A DNA stretch of 64,000 nucleotides. Origin: Streptomyces noursei. GTDB lineage: Bacteria; Actinomycetota; Actinomycetes; Streptomycetales; Streptomycetaceae. Where the stretch lies: positions 496,760 to 560,759 of the forward strand of contig NZ_LWBU01000279.1 of assembly GCF_001646665.1 (NCBI RefSeq), written 5' to 3'. Positions 63,706-64,000 of the stretch are shown here, in pieces. A program made the position numbers and the translations under genes. The notes under the pieces were generated by a model. That model was not told the origin of the DNA. It saw only the letters and a program-made list of their open reading frames with translations, and made no database searches. Position 1 is the stretch's first letter. The number at the start of each line of letters is the position of its first letter.

Positions 63706-64000
63706 TCAGCGATCACCGTCACGCACCGCACGGGTTTCCGGCTCATGGTGCCGGCCCAGCAGTTCGGCCAGGCCCTGGCGGGTCGCGGCCAGTACGACGC
63801 GGTCGTCGGGCTTGAGGACGTACCCGGGGTGGACGTTCCAGACGAGGCCGGTGGCGTGGTGTCCGCCCTCCGCCGGATGGGGGCTCGCCAGGTCGGGGCG
63901 CCGGTCGGCAGGTGCGGTGGTGTCGAGGGCGAGGACGCGCCAGGCACCGGGCCGGAACGCTTCCTCGATCGTACGGCCCTCCAGTTGCCGGTGACCGGCG
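63706..64000 (-). CDS. TrkA/RCK-type NAD-binding protein, C-terminal part
   Basis: Only the last 98 codons are in the window; the start lies beyond the right edge. Visible are HRQLEGRTIEEAFRPGAWRV, GLVWNVHPGYVLKPDDRVVL and AATRQGLAELLGRHH. The pattern PDDRVVLAATRQGLAELL resembles the C-terminal end of TrkA-C/RCK domains in ion-channel or potassium-uptake regulators. Family call is tentative because most of the protein is missing. Confidence 0.6.
   Translation of the reverse strand, partial: AGHRQLEGRTIEEAFRPGAWRVLALDTTAPADRRPDLASPHPAEGGHHATGLVWNVHPGYVLKPDDRVVLAATRQGLAELLGRHHEPETRAVRDGDR

Overview
The window is very GC-rich DNA with GTG/TTG starts, strong GGAGG-type ribosome sites and gene families typical of Streptomyces (ROK kinase, paired LacI regulators, Trypco/nSTAND conflict proteins, DUF6400, DUF6893, group 1h hydrogenase). 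It is most likely a Streptomyces chromosome. No rRNA, tRNA, CRISPR array or intact mobile element was seen. The genes cut by the window edges are an aminopeptidase P (left) and a TrkA/RCK-type protein (right).

Layout. 1-4.2 kb: aminopeptidase P, a TrmB/LuxR-type regulator, and a YVTN beta-propeller gene divergent from a LysR regulator. 4.3-19.4 kb: a beta-mannan/manno-oligosaccharide utilisation locus with a decayed GH1 beta-glucosidase, ROK sugar kinase, mannose-6-phosphate isomerase, secreted GH5-Fn3-CBM2 mannanase, CE7 acetyl esterase, GH2 beta-mannosidase overlapping a LacI regulator, an ABC sugar importer and a second LacI regulator. Recurrent TTTACCGGTTCA-like and GACAACGTTGTC motifs are candidate operators. 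19.6-24.3 kb: a two-gene Trypco1 plus trypsin-nSTAND-propeller system, probably a biological-conflict or signalling module. 24.3-34.9 kb: housekeeping and accessory genes (amidase, ArsR regulator, roadblock protein, Rieske/DUF2231 membrane protein, hemerythrin, serine hydrolase, XRE-cupin/EamA/B3-4 module, Ser/Thr kinase, tiny membrane protein).

35-41.3 kb: a plant-polysaccharide island on the minus strand with a GH74 xyloglucanase, a GH10-CBM13-GH62 xylanase/arabinofuranosidase and, just upstream, a sigma factor fused to a zinc-finger anti-sigma-like segment, membrane segments and an AbfB-type carbohydrate-binding domain. It looks like a single-protein substrate sensor beside its possible targets.

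42.4-57.6 kb: a nearly continuous [NiFe]-hydrogenase cluster, hypX-hhyS-hhyL-nifU-like-DUF5947-DUF6084-unknown-protease-DUF6893-hypA-B-F-C-D-E, mostly with 4-nt overlaps. The small subunit has Asp in place of one proximal-cluster Cys, the mark of the O2-insensitive, high-affinity group 1h (group 5) enzymes that scavenge atmospheric H2. HypX would make the CO ligand, HypE/F/C/D the cyanide ligands, HypA/B insert Ni, and the protease clip the large subunit.

57.6-64 kb: two small genes, a transposase remnant, a SulP anion transporter divergent from a MerR regulator with a clear dyad, a flotillin/NfeD pair and the truncated TrkA-like gene.
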